Origin: JAPOUP01 sp965221405
Lineage (GTDB): Bacteria; Pseudomonadota; Alphaproteobacteria; Rhodobacterales; Rhodobacteraceae
Length of the DNA: 64,000 nucleotides
Assembly: GCA_965221405.1 (NCBI GenBank)
Contig: CBDCSE010000001.1
Span: forward strand, 248,001 to 312,000
Reading direction: 5' to 3'
In this document: positions 18,613-27,640 of the stretch, one piece after another
How positions within the stretch are numbered: the first letter of the stretch is position 1
Layout of the letters: each line of letters starts with the position of its first letter
Translations under genes and position numbers: made by a program
Notes under the pieces: model-generated
Databases searched by the model: none
The model's input: the letters and a program-made list of their open reading frames with translations, nothing else
What the model was told of the DNA's origin: nothing

Positions 18613-18684
18613 CATGTCCCTGTCCTTCCGGAAACGGGCCCTTGCCCTGGGCGGGCGGCCCGTTTCCGGAAGGACAGGGACATG
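18613..18684. repeat. perfect 28-bp inverted repeat with 16-base loop
   Basis: Arms 18613-18640 and 18657-18684 are exact reverse complements, each beginning or ending with CATGTCCCTGTCC. The right arm contains the ATG of the IS200-like tnpA at its last bases, so a transcript could fold the start codon into the stem. IS200 elements are known for a 5' hairpin that hides the tnpA ribosome site, but arms this long and perfect are unusual. Confidence 0.9.
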
Positions 18685-19143
18685 CAATATGATCGCTCCG
18701 CGCACTGCGTCCATCACCACCGGTACCATACCGTCCGGGCGACGGGGCACCGCCACAGGGTCCTGACCGGAGATCCGGGCCTTCGGGTGCGCGCCGTCCG
18801 CCGCCAGGTCCGCCGCGGGAACGGCGTTTCCATCCTGCATGGGGTGCTCCCGGGCGACCACGTGCACATGTCCGTGTCGGTGCCCCCAGAACCCGCCATC
18901 TCCGGTCCCGTCCGCAGGATGGAAGCCCGTCCGTCCCACAGGATCCGGCGCGGGTTCCCCGAAATCCGGAAGAGGTACCGGGGACGCCGGTTCCGGGGCC
19001 TGGGCCACTTCCCGGCAACAACCGGCGCCATCGCGGACGGACCCGTACTCGGTATCCTGACAGGCACTTCCCTGACGCTACCGGCGCCAGCCGGTAGTTA
19101 TTCACTTTCCAGAGAAGCGCCATCCAAAAAAATCTCATTTTAG
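18682..19143 (+). pseudogene. IS200/IS605-type Y1 transposase TnpA, degenerate
   Basis: The 153-codon frame follows the IS200 TnpA order: an N-terminal HRYHTVRATGHRHRVLTGD (family: YHLVWCPKYRRPVL), the HUH nuclease motif in GDHVHMSVSVPP, then RIRRGFPEIRKRYRG and FRGLGHFPATTG near the end. The segment that should carry the catalytic tyrosine (usually YIENQ) reads VLGILTG, so the nucleophile is absent and the protein is probably dead. No TnpB or IscB partner follows. The start codon lies in the long inverted repeat. Confidence 0.62.
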
Positions 19144-19231
19144 GCGGTACGATAAGCCATTTGATCTCGGAAATGTTGCTTCCGCATTTCCACCATTTCC
19201 GGCCCGTCCCTGAAAATCACGACCCAGTGGT

Positions 19232-20860
19232 TCATTTGCGCATCGGCGGGACTTTGTTTGGGTCCAGTTTCAGCTCAACGAGAATTGGGCCTTTCCTCGC
19301 CTTGATGGTTTCAATTGCGGCTTCCAGCTCTTCCGGCGAGGTGACTGCTACACCCTCTCCGCCAAGCGATGTGGCGACTGCCGCCAATGAGGGCCATTCA
19401 AACTCGGTCAGTGAGGGATCCATATTTTTTTCCTGCATTTGAATATGCTCCGCGCCGTACGCAGAATCGTTGCAAACGATTACGATCAAGTCGCACTTCG
19501 TACGTACGGCTGTATTGAATTCATTCTGGCCTCCCATCATGAAGCCACCATCCCCAGTGAATAGGACGACCGGTCGATTTGGGGCTCCATGCGCCGCTCC
19601 GATCGCTTGTTGCATCCCTTGACCGATCGCCGCGAAGTTGTCGCTCATGTGAAAACTATTCGGATCGGGCACTCCCACACGGCACCAGACTTCAGTAATG
19701 TATCGCCCCCCATCGGTGAGCATGATTCGGTCTTTGGGAAGAACCTCGTTCAGGCGGTCCAGAGCGTATTCGAGGCTGATGCATCCGTCCGATGACTTTG
19801 CCGGATCACCCTTTGGATACACTGAAATGTCATGTGCAGGCAGTTCCTTGGCAAATCCAGATGGCGCAATTTCTGCTTCGTTTAGCCAATGAAGAATGTT
19901 GTCCGCTGTTTGTGCCGCGTCCGCGGTCAAGACGGCGTCCGGCTGGTAGAAGGCTCCAATATCGGCCGGAGAGTTGTTGACTTGAATGACGCGCTTACCT
20001 TCAAGCAACTTACCACGGTCGGTCGTCCAAAAATGCAACCAGGCACCAAAGGCGATGACACAATCTGCAGCCGCAATTGCGTCATGGGCTTCGGCAGTAC
20101 TGAGAGTCCCAAAATATCCGATGTTGTTTGGATGCCCCTTGAAAAGCCCAGTCCCCTTGAGAGTTGTGGCAAGTGGCGCGTCCAGCCGTTCCGACAATGC
20201 AATTAGATTGTCTCTTGCCGATGCGGCGCCAGCGCCCGCCAGGATGAGAGGCCTCCGGGCGGAGGCGATCATACCGATGGCCTCGTCGTGAACAGGCCCT
20301 TCCGAGACACAGGCGGGGGTCTCGCGAAATGGATACACAACCTTTCTGTGCTCTACCTCTACCCACATGAAATCAGAGGGGACATTCACAACGATCGGCC
20401 GCCGTTCCTTTCTGGAACGATAGAACGCATTCGCGACATCCCTAGAGGCGGTCTGGGGAGATCGGACTTGCTCAAATCCAGCTCCGGCTGCTTTCACAAC
20501 TTCACGCTGGTCAATGTTTTGAGGATGGAAGGGAGCTTTGACTGGCGTATCTCCACACACAAGGATCATTGGTCGACGGGCAACCACCCCTTCGCGCAGC
20601 GCGGTGAAGCAGTTGGTTAGCCCAGGGCCTTGAGTTACTGTTGCAACACCGACCTTCCCGGTAACCTGGGTATATGCTTGAGCCATCAGGACCGTACCTC
20701 CCTCATGCACTGCAGGAACCATTTTTCCTCCACATCCGTTCACAAAGTGGTTGGCAAAAAAGAGATTCGCATCACCGACCAGACCAAACATCGTTTCAGT
20801 CCCGTGGTCCCACACGGCCTGTGCGATGGATTGATGCATATAGTTCCTGTTTTCTGGCAT
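19232..20860 (-). CDS. thiamine diphosphate-dependent enzyme (acetolactate synthase / decarboxylase family)
   Basis: A 542-residue cytoplasmic ThDP enzyme with the usual three domains. The Glu that activates the cofactor is in VHEGGTVLMAQAY; GPGLTNC follows. The C-terminal ThDP motif is GDGGFMMGGQ...VCNDSAYG. The substrate is not deducible: acetolactate synthase, 2-oxoacid decarboxylase and sulfoacetaldehyde- or oxalyl-type enzymes share these motifs. It faces away from hpaE next to a MarR gene, so a role on a 2-oxoacid in aromatic catabolism, such as 4-hydroxyphenylpyruvate decarboxylation, is possible but unproven. Lower GC than the neighbours suggests later arrival. Confidence 0.75.
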   Translation of the reverse strand: MPENRNYMHQSIAQAVWDHGTETMFGLVGDANLFFANHFVNGCGGKMVPAVHEGGTVLMAQAYTQVTGKVGVATVTQGPGLTNCFTALREGVVARRPMILVCGDTPVKAPFHPQNIDQREVVKAAGAGFEQVRSPQTASRDVANAFYRSRKERRPIVVNVPSDFMWVEVEHRKVVYPFRETPACVSEGPVHDEAIGMIASARRPLILAGAGAASARDNLIALSERLDAPLATTLKGTGLFKGHPNNIGYFGTLSTAEAHDAIAAADCVIAFGAWLHFWTTDRGKLLEGKRVIQVNNSPADIGAFYQPDAVLTADAAQTADNILHWLNEAEIAPSGFAKELPAHDISVYPKGDPAKSSDGCISLEYALDRLNEVLPKDRIMLTDGGRYITEVWCRVGVPDPNSFHMSDNFAAIGQGMQQAIGAAHGAPNRPVVLFTGDGGFMMGGQNEFNTAVRTKCDLIVIVCNDSAYGAEHIQMQEKNMDPSLTEFEWPSLAAVATSLGGEGVAVTSPEELEAAIETIKARKGPILVELKLDPNKVPPMRK

Positions 20861-20979
20861 CTCTCTTTCCTCTCAGAAGTCTGGTTGTCGCGCCAAGTGG
20901 ACCAAGGTTCATCGGATTGGGGATTCGATCATCACCAGCCCTGGAGATCGGCGTGACAAATTTGGCATGCCTGGCCTTT

Positions 20980-21486
20980 TCAATCCAACCCAAGCCGATC
21001 GTTCGCGTGATGTATCGCTCGATCAAGCAGCACTGATAGTGTTTCCAGTTCGGCGTCTGAAAACAGCTGGTTAAATGACACGGCCACATCGCATGCCTTC
21101 GGCCAGATTATTGCGTGAAACCTCTTGGACTTTTCAGTCATTTCGAACAAAGACGAACGCCGGTCTCTAGGGTTTTCCCGTCTCAGCACCAGCCCCTTCC
21201 TTTCCGCTTTGGTCGTCAGCCGACTTACAGGGCCAATGTCCATTCCAATGCGGCGGCTAAGCGTGGTTAGGGATAAGGGTCCATGTTCATGCAAACGTGC
21301 AATTATGCGCCATTCACCGACCGTTATATCTGCCTCTACGAGCACTTCGCGCGTTGTGATGAGTGACATTTTTGATGCCAGGCGTTGAATCCGCACATTG
21401 AGAAAGTCTTCAAGCGAGAGGCCCCGCTCGGCGATTTCGGTGCCGCCGTCTCTGTTGGCGGGTTCTTTTTGCAACAGATCTGCCAT
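20980..21486 (-). CDS. MarR family transcriptional regulator
   Basis: A 168-residue winged-helix regulator. The recognisable core is ITVGEWRIIARL, the recognition region LTTLSRRIGMDIGPVSRL, and the wing sequence with NPRDRRSSLFEMT. MarR proteins such as HpaR and HpcR control homoprotocatechuate genes in other bacteria, so this one may respond to an aromatic acid and control the flanking genes. It sits 119 bases upstream of the ThDP gene on the same strand, divergent from the TAXI/hpaE side. The AT-rich 21487-21574 interval between the divergent genes is the likely operator region. Confidence 0.85.
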   Translation of the reverse strand: MADLLQKEPANRDGGTEIAERGLSLEDFLNVRIQRLASKMSLITTREVLVEADITVGEWRIIARLHEHGPLSLTTLSRRIGMDIGPVSRLTTKAERKGLVLRRENPRDRRSSLFEMTEKSKRFHAIIWPKACDVAVSFNQLFSDAELETLSVLLDRAIHHANDRLGLD

Positions 21487-21574
21487 ATAATTGCTATAGC
21501 AAATTATTTATTGTCATAGCAAGCAAATATGCTAAGCTGCGCCCGGGTACCAGACATTCCTTACGGAGGGAAGG

Positions 21575-22341
21575 ATGAAGTTGACCATGATCAAGGCCCT
21601 TGCGGCCGCAGCTTTGCTGTCCAGTCAGGTGCTAGCCCAAGCTAACCTGAGAGCTGAAACCCCTGCGCCTGGTGGTGCGCCGCACCTGTCGATGACGCAT
21701 TTGGGCGAGGTTTTGAGCTCAACCGGTGTTGTCAACTTGCAGAGATCCGGACCGACCAAACTCCCCCCTTAAAACACGGTCATGAACGTCGCCGAAAGCG
21801 ATACGGACATTGGTGTTGCGCCGTTGGCAGTGCCGTTCCTGCTTTCCGAGGGCTTGGGCCTCACGGCAAAACTGGAGCGGAAAGAGGTGCTGAGATGGCT
21901 TCAAGCCTGCGAGCGCCCTGGCCCTACAATTTGGGAACGTATACGCTGTTCGCCTACGAGACCTCTGGTATCACCGGATTGGATCAACTAGAGAGCATAA
22001 CCATCTATAACGGCCCTCCGCGTGGTGGTGCGCTGACGGGCGCTCGCCAGATGCTGCAGATCGTTGCCGGACTGAAAGAGGGCGAGGGCTACAACGGCGC
22101 TCAGGTCAATTGGTCACAATCCACCAATTATTTGATCTATCGGATGAACCGGAAGCACTCACCAATGTGGCAGCCAAGCACCTGTCAGAAGTACATCGCC
22201 GCGCAGAAACCCTACGAAAACATGGTGCCGGAAGTTGCTGCATTTGCCGCACAGGATAAGTTGATCGAGAGCTTTGGGGGTATTGGAGCAGCCCTCAAAA
22301 TCGGTGGCAAAGGTAGTGGGACGCCTCTGCCGAAGAGGTAA
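21575..22341 (+). pseudogene. TAXI-type TRAP solute-binding protein, frameshifted
   Basis: The first frame starts at ATG 21575 after a GGAGGGAAGG-like site and gives a signal peptide (MIKALAAAALLSSQVLAQA), stopping at 21770-21772. Protein sense continues in a second frame with ESDTDIGVAPLAVPFLL to about 21900 and a third frame with NLGTYTLFAYETSGITGLDQL and GPPRGGALTGARQMLQI. These match periplasmic binding proteins of the TAXI TRAP family. At least two frame changes and one stop make it dead. No TRAP membrane subunit is nearby. It may once have imported an aromatic acid for the adjacent pathway. Confidence 0.68.
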
Positions 22342-22465
22342 AGGCTCCAAAATCTGACAAAGCCACGAACCTCGTTCAATCAGAGCAAAATCAGCGTTAC
22401 GGAAAATGACGCCTCGCCCCAAGTTTGAATGTTCAACCCTGGCCGCGAGCATCTGGAGACCCAAC

Positions 22466-23977
22466 ATGAGTAGACTTGAGGACAACATCTCAAAACTCAC
22501 CGGTTATCTGGAGCGTTTTCGCGCGTCGGGGATCATGAATCGGATCGGTGGTGGGGATGCACCGGGCACGGAGGGTACTTTCCAAAGCATCTCACCAGTG
22601 GACGAGAGGGTAATCTGCGATGTGGCCCAAGGGTCCGCGGCCGATATCAACTCCGCCGCCAGTGCCGCGCATGATGCCTTTGCCGGATGGCGCGATCTGG
22701 CGGCGACCGAGCGCCGTAAGATCCTGATTCGCGTTGCCGAAGGGATTGAGGCGCGCGCCGAAGAGATTGCCCTCTGCGAATGCTGGGACACGGGACAAAC
22801 ATATAAGTTCATGTCGAAGGCCGCGCTTAGGGGTGCCGAGAACTTTCGGTATTTCGCCGATCAGGTTGTTCAGGCCCGTGACGGCCAGCACCTGAGATCG
22901 CCGACCCTGATGAACATCACGACACGCGTTCCGATTGGCCCGGTTGGTGTCATCACTCCCTGGAATACACCCTTCATGCTGTCGACGTGGAAGATCGCCC
23001 CTGCTTTGGCTGCTGGCTGCACGGTGGTTCACAAACCCGCGGAGGCCTCGCCACTCACAGCGCGCCTGCTGGTTGAGATCGCCGAGGAAGCGGGGCTTCC
23101 ACCGGGCGTCCTGAACACGGTTAACGGATTTGGGGAAGGCGCAGGCAAGTCGCTGTGCGAACACCCAGGCATTAAGGCCATTGCTTTTGTCGGGGAAAGC
23201 CGCACAGGATCTCTGATTGTCAAGCAAGGGGCGGATACGCTCAAACGCAATCATCTGGAGCTTGGCGGCAAAAACCCTGTCATTGTCTTTGAGGACGCCG
23301 ATCTGGCGAGGGCGTTGGATGCGGTGATCTTCATGATCTATTCGATCAACGGCGAACGCTGCACGTCGTCCTCGCGCCTTCTGGTGCAGGACACGATCCG
23401 CGAAGAGTTTGAGGCCAAGCTCGTCGAACGGGTCAACAAGATCAAAGTTGGCCATCCGTTAGACCCGACAACGGAAGTTGGTCCGCTGGTCACGGAAGAG
23501 CATTTCAACAAGGTCACGTCCTATTTCGACATCGCCAAGGAAGACGGCGCAACTGTGGCCGCAGGCGGTGAGGCGATCGGTAATGAGGGCTATTTCGTAC
23601 GCCCGACCCTGTTCACCAATGCCAACAATGGGATGCGGATTGCCCAGGAAGAGATCTTTGGACCCGTTTTGACCTCAATCCCGTTTTCGGCCGAGGATGA
23701 GGCGCTCCAGATCGCAAATGACATTCCCTATGGTCTGACAGGTTATCTTTGGACCAATGACCTGACTCGCGCACTGCGCCTCACCGACAGACTGGAAGCG
23801 GGTATGATCTGGGTCAACTCCGAGAACGTGCGCCACCTTCCCACGCCATTTGGTGGTATCAAAGCCAGCGGCATCGGGCGTGATGGCGGAGACTGGTCCT
23901 TCGACTTCTACATGGAACGAAAGCACATAGGCTTTGCGACTGGTCGGCACAGGATCACAAAACTTGGATCGAACTGA
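22466..23977 (+). CDS. hpaE: 5-carboxymethyl-2-hydroxymuconate semialdehyde dehydrogenase HpaE
   Basis: NAD-dependent oxidation of the ring-cleavage semialdehyde in homoprotocatechuate degradation. Aldehyde dehydrogenase motifs are intact: TPWNTPFMLSTWK, FVGESRTGS (NAD loop), LELGGKNPV with the catalytic Glu, and SINGERCTSSS with the catalytic Cys. The last is characteristic of HpaE. Start ATG 22466 (MSRLED) gives 503 residues; an earlier ATG at 22406 adds 20 residues of no family character. hpaD follows after 105 bases. A second, broken hpaE start sits behind hpaF, so this copy is probably the functional replacement. Confidence 0.9.
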   Translation: MSRLEDNISKLTGYLERFRASGIMNRIGGGDAPGTEGTFQSISPVDERVICDVAQGSAADINSAASAAHDAFAGWRDLAATERRKILIRVAEGIEARAEEIALCECWDTGQTYKFMSKAALRGAENFRYFADQVVQARDGQHLRSPTLMNITTRVPIGPVGVITPWNTPFMLSTWKIAPALAAGCTVVHKPAEASPLTARLLVEIAEEAGLPPGVLNTVNGFGEGAGKSLCEHPGIKAIAFVGESRTGSLIVKQGADTLKRNHLELGGKNPVIVFEDADLARALDAVIFMIYSINGERCTSSSRLLVQDTIREEFEAKLVERVNKIKVGHPLDPTTEVGPLVTEEHFNKVTSYFDIAKEDGATVAAGGEAIGNEGYFVRPTLFTNANNGMRIAQEEIFGPVLTSIPFSAEDEALQIANDIPYGLTGYLWTNDLTRALRLTDRLEAGMIWVNSENVRHLPTPFGGIKASGIGRDGGDWSFDFYMERKHIGFATGRHRITKLGSN

Positions 23978-24082
23978 TGGTGGGCATGTCCGCTCCGCTA
24001 ACCAACTCTTGAACCGACGACCCCCTTCAATTCATGTTGCTGTAGTTGGGTAAATCCCCTCCCCCTTCAATAGGAGGCCGCT

Positions 24083-25069
24083 ATGCCGCCCATTCCTGCA
24101 CCTAATCTATACCCGGATTTCAACACCATTCGCTTAAGTCATGTTTGTCTCAACGTGAGTGATCCTGAAGCGTCCAAGAAATTCTACTCAGAGATTCTTG
24201 GGCTTCAGGTGACAGACGAAACGGACGGTCGAGTATACCTGCGCGCCATGGAGGAACGGGGACACCATTGCGTAATCCTGCAGAAATCTGATTTAGCGGG
24301 CACCGTCGAGGTGATGGGGTTCAAAACCTTTGGCGATGCCGATCTCGACAGGGCCGAAGCCTATTTCCAATCCAAGGGACAACCCACCAAGTGGGTAGAG
24401 CGCCCTTTTCAGGGCCGCACGCTTCTGACCTCCGACAATATGGGTGTTCCACTGGAGTTCTATCACAAGATGGACCGGCTTGAGCCGATTCACCAGAAAT
24501 ATGCCTTTTATCGCGGGGCCAAACCGCTCCGGATCGACCACTTCAATGTCTTCAGCAATGACGTGGACGCCTCGGTCGCATTCTACAGCGATTTTGGGTT
24601 TCGTGTGACGGAGTACACTGAAGATGAAAACAGCAAGCGTCTGTGGGCCGCTTGGATGCACCGCAAAGGCGGTGTGCATGACATGGCATTTACCAATGGC
24701 ACCGGCCCGCGCATGCACCACGTCGCCTTCTGGGTCCCCACGCCTCTGAATATCATCGATTTGCTGGATCTGATGGCGACAACCGGTTACGTTTCCAATA
24801 TCGAACGCGGCCCGGGGCGTCATGGTATATCAAACGCGTTCTTCCTGTATATTCTCGACCCCGATGGCCATCGGATCGAGATCTATTGCTCGGATTATCA
24901 GACGGTCGACCCTGATCTGGAGCCGATCAGGTGGGACCTGACAGACCCGCAGCGCCAGACTCTTTGGGGTGCGCCCGCTCCGGATAGCTGGTTCAGACAT
25001 GGCACGCGTTTCGTCGGCGTCGAGACCAAAGACTCTACCATCAAAGCCAGCCCGATCATCGCTCCATAA
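24083..25069 (+). CDS. hpaD: 3,4-dihydroxyphenylacetate 2,3-dioxygenase HpaD (type I extradiol)
   Basis: Opens the homoprotocatechuate ring by meta cleavage. The protein has two vicinal-oxygen-chelate modules. The metal triad fits His153 (RIDHFNVF), His213 (RMHHVAFW) and Glu266 (HRIEIYCSD). Second-sphere residues His199 (GVHDM), His247 (GRHGIS) and Tyr256 (FLYILD) also match the positions known from Brevibacterium HPCD and Arthrobacter MndD with a one-residue offset. The 328-residue length is slightly shorter than those enzymes. The ATG is preceded by AGGAGG. Divalent iron or manganese is expected but cannot be told apart by sequence. Confidence 0.93.
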   Translation: MPPIPAPNLYPDFNTIRLSHVCLNVSDPEASKKFYSEILGLQVTDETDGRVYLRAMEERGHHCVILQKSDLAGTVEVMGFKTFGDADLDRAEAYFQSKGQPTKWVERPFQGRTLLTSDNMGVPLEFYHKMDRLEPIHQKYAFYRGAKPLRIDHFNVFSNDVDASVAFYSDFGFRVTEYTEDENSKRLWAAWMHRKGGVHDMAFTNGTGPRMHHVAFWVPTPLNIIDLLDLMATTGYVSNIERGPGRHGISNAFFLYILDPDGHRIEIYCSDYQTVDPDLEPIRWDLTDPQRQTLWGAPAPDSWFRHGTRFVGVETKDSTIKASPIIAP

Positions 25070-25477
25070 TGCCTGCCGAACCGAAGTCACTGGCGCTGCC
25101 AGAGACATTCTGAAACTGAATATTGATGCTGGCGAGGCGTTGCCCCAGACCGATAACAGCACCGAACCGATAAACGGGGGTGGCGTTCGTCAACCACTCG
25201 CGTATTACATTGCGCGATTTTCAAAAGGATCCACTCACCGCTCCGGAACCACATCCAGCGGTGGCGAACAAAACTGTTTCGACGCTCTGCTCTCTCTCTT
25301 TTCAAGGCTGAGACCGACATGAATGAACCAGATTCTTAAGGGAACCGGATCCATGGAAAAGGCATGTCGTGGTAAATGCCTCGGATTCCGGGATTCAAAT
25401 AACCGTTCGGTTCCCACCATTCCCCTTGAAAGCGATGCCCGGCCTTTGATACGAACCGACACAAGGAAATTGGGCCG
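25070..25477. other. gap between hpaD and the dispersed repeat, no gene recognised
   Basis: About 400 bases with only short frames. It appears to be a junction between the lower-GC hpaE-hpaD block and the GC-rich hpaG-hpaH block. Confidence 0.35.
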
Positions 25478-25604
25478 TCTCCCTACATGTTTTGGTTTGG
25501 TCATCTTAATCATACCGGAAAGACGGCTTCATATCCAGGTCAGCTGTCGAAAAAAAGCCCGCTTCAAGGAAAATCCGCTCGACCGCGGAGTCCTGCAGTA
25601 GCTG
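25478..25604 (+). repeat. dispersed repeat, copy at hpaD-hpaG junction
   Basis: Matches 58944-59075 in the same orientation: both contain a GGCCGTCTCCCT start, a GGCTTCATATCCAGG or GGCTCCATATCCAGG centre and the end GACCGCGGAGTCCTGCA or GACCGCGGAGTTCTGCA. The end is also present, inverted, near 29090-29120 next to IS30 debris. It is probably the end of a mobile element whose middle is lost. Confidence 0.55.
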
Positions 25605-25641
25605 ACATGGAATGACGGGCGCTGCTGTGGGAATGCCTGAT

Positions 25642-26496
25642 ATGCGCTTCGCGACCTATTCCTCGGAAGGGACTGTCCGTTACGGTGCCGTTACAGATGG
25701 CGGAATGATCGCCCTTGACGGAGATTTCCCGAACTGGCCGACCTTGCTGGACGCCGTTCGCGCCGGTGGACTTGAGGCGCTTGGCGCGGCGGCTGGGATC
25801 AGGACCGTGACCCATACGGATTTCGAGTACGAAATGGTGCTGCCCAACGCCTCCCGTATACTCTGCGTTGGTGTCAACTTCCCAGGTCGGGACGCTGAAT
25901 ACAGGGACAGGAGCACACGGCCCGCGTATATGTCGCTGTTTCCGCGCTTCGCCAGCAGCTTTACCGGCCACGACCGCCCACTAATCCGCCCACGCGAGAG
26001 CCATACGCTGGACTACGAAGGTGAGGTGGCCATCATTATCGGCAGGGAAGGGAGGCGGATCTCCCAGACCGATGCATACAGGCATATCGCGGCGGTAACG
26101 CTGTGTAATGAAGGCACCATACGGGATTGGGTGCGCCACGCCATGTTTAACGTGACGCAGGGGAAAAACTGGGATCGGTCAGGTTCGCTCGGCCCTTGGC
26201 TGGTTCCGTTCACCGATACCCGCCAACTTGACCTTGCCCGCATTATCACACGCGTCAACGGTGAGATCCGACAGGATGACACACTCGACCGCATGGTCTT
26301 TCCGATCCATCGCCAGATCGAATACATCTCCACCTTCATGACGTTGCGGCCTGGAGACATCATCGTCTCAGGCACGCCGACCGGGGCCGGAGGGCGGTTC
26401 GACCCTCCACGTTATCTGGCTCCCGGCGATATCGTCGAGGTCGAGGTCGAAGGCATCGGGTTATTGCGGAATTGCGTAGAGGATGAATCGGTATGA
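25642..26496 (+). CDS. hpaG: fumarylacetoacetate hydrolase family protein, HpaG-like
   Basis: Probably the bifunctional decarboxylase/isomerase that converts 5-oxo-pent-3-ene-1,2,5-tricarboxylate to 2-oxo-hept-3-enedioate. FAH-fold features: MRFATYSSEG start, ILCVGVNFPG, the metal-binding DYEGEVAIIIG, EGTIRDW, SGSLGPW and the late IIVSGTPTGAGG. I start at ATG 25642, preceded by GTGGGA; earlier in-frame starts at 25612 and 25633 are possible. The stop overlaps hpaH as ATGA, so the two are coupled. Family members also include acylpyruvate hydrolases, so HpaG identity rests on the neighbours. Confidence 0.75.
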   Translation: MRFATYSSEGTVRYGAVTDGGMIALDGDFPNWPTLLDAVRAGGLEALGAAAGIRTVTHTDFEYEMVLPNASRILCVGVNFPGRDAEYRDRSTRPAYMSLFPRFASSFTGHDRPLIRPRESHTLDYEGEVAIIIGREGRRISQTDAYRHIAAVTLCNEGTIRDWVRHAMFNVTQGKNWDRSGSLGPWLVPFTDTRQLDLARIITRVNGEIRQDDTLDRMVFPIHRQIEYISTFMTLRPGDIIVSGTPTGAGGRFDPPRYLAPGDIVEVEVEGIGLLRNCVEDESV

Positions 26497-27293
26497 CGCC
26501 GGAAGATCACGCGCACGCGTCCGCAGACCTTCTGGAGGCCGAAAGGACAGGCCGGCAGATCGGTCTGTTGACGCGCCGATATCCCGAAATGGATATGGAT
26601 GACGCCTATGCGATCCAGAATGCCATACGCCGGGCCAAGCTGGAGCAGGGCCGGCGCGTGATCGGCTGGAAAATCGGACTAACCTCGCGGGCGATGCAGT
26701 CTGCGCTTGGCATCGACATTCCGGACAGTGGCATTCTATTTGATGATATGGCATTCGAAAACGGTGCCATCGTGCCGGCCGGCCGGTTCATCCAGCCGCG
26801 GGTCGAGACCGAGATCGCCTTTGTGCTGAAGGACGCCATACGCGTTACGGACATCACACGTGAGGATGTTCTTGGCGCTACGGATTATGTGTCTCCCGCG
26901 TTGGAAATCCTGGATACGCGTATCGTACGCACGGATGCGGAAACCGGTCAGGTCCGGAAAGTTTTCGATACGATCAGCGACAACGCGGCCAATGCTGGAA
27001 TCGTCCTTGGTCCCATGCGGCACAAGGTCGGTGCCTTTGACCTGCGCCGGGTCGGCGCGATCACATCGCGCAATGGCGAGGTCGAGGAGACAGGGTTGGG
27101 CGCGGGTGTCCTGAACGATCCAGTGCATAGCGTCGTCTGGCTGGCGCGGCGCATGGCGCGGTACGGTCAGAACATCGCGCCAGGGCAGATCGTCCTGTCG
27201 GGCAGTTTCATCAGACCTATCGAGTGCATTCCGGGGACTCGGATTCACGCCGATTTTGGTGCGTTTGGCGACGTCAGCATCTCGTTTGACTGA
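26493..27293 (+). CDS. hpaH: 2-oxo-hept-4-ene-1,7-dioate hydratase HpaH
   Basis: Adds water to the 2-oxo-heptenedioate intermediate late in the homoprotocatechuate route, Mg-dependent. Signature segments: GWKIGLTSRAMQSALGI, GILFDDM, RVETEIAFVL with the metal-site glutamates, ALEILDTRI, ISDNAANAGIVLG and LVLSGSFIRPI-like QIVLSGSFIRPI. The 266-residue length agrees with HpaH. It overlaps hpaG by 4 bases. The aldolase HpaI that would follow in a complete operon is absent; IS debris begins immediately after the stop. Confidence 0.9.
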   Translation: MTPEDHAHASADLLEAERTGRQIGLLTRRYPEMDMDDAYAIQNAIRRAKLEQGRRVIGWKIGLTSRAMQSALGIDIPDSGILFDDMAFENGAIVPAGRFIQPRVETEIAFVLKDAIRVTDITREDVLGATDYVSPALEILDTRIVRTDAETGQVRKVFDTISDNAANAGIVLGPMRHKVGAFDLRRVGAITSRNGEVEETGLGAGVLNDPVHSVVWLARRMARYGQNIAPGQIVLSGSFIRPIECIPGTRIHADFGAFGDVSISFD

Positions 27294-27316
27294 CTTAGGG
27301 TTCTCGCCAAAATAAC

Positions 27317-27640
27317 TTGACTGTTTGGCTCGCGTCCGCCATCCGTACCATCCGTGATACCATGGATGGCATGGTCGAGACGCTCCGGTCCAGGTTCGTG
27401 GTGCTGCGTCCGGTTCTGGACGAACGCGCGCGCCGCCTTTGGGCGGCGGCGGAGGCCCGCGCGACAGGGCGCGGCGGCATCGCCCGGGTGGCCGAGGCGA
27501 CGGGGATGTCGCGTGGGACCGTCCGGGCCGGCCTGGGAGAGCTCGATTCGGGCCCGTCAGCCGAGATCCCGGCCGGTCAATGGCATTCGGATAAGGATTC
27601 CGAGCGTTCGGACAGGAAAGGCCCCGCGCTTCGGGCGTGA
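27317..27640 (+). pseudogene. ISAzo13-type transposase N-terminal fragment
   Basis: The frame holds RSRFVVLRPVLDERARRLW and EARATGRGGIARVAEATGMSR, the N-terminal signature of ISAzo13-like transposases, ending after the AGLGEL region. Only about 65 residues of the roughly 400-residue protein remain. After about 27550 the sequence turns into unrelated opposite-strand transposon debris. It lies 80 bases after hpaH. Confidence 0.6.
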
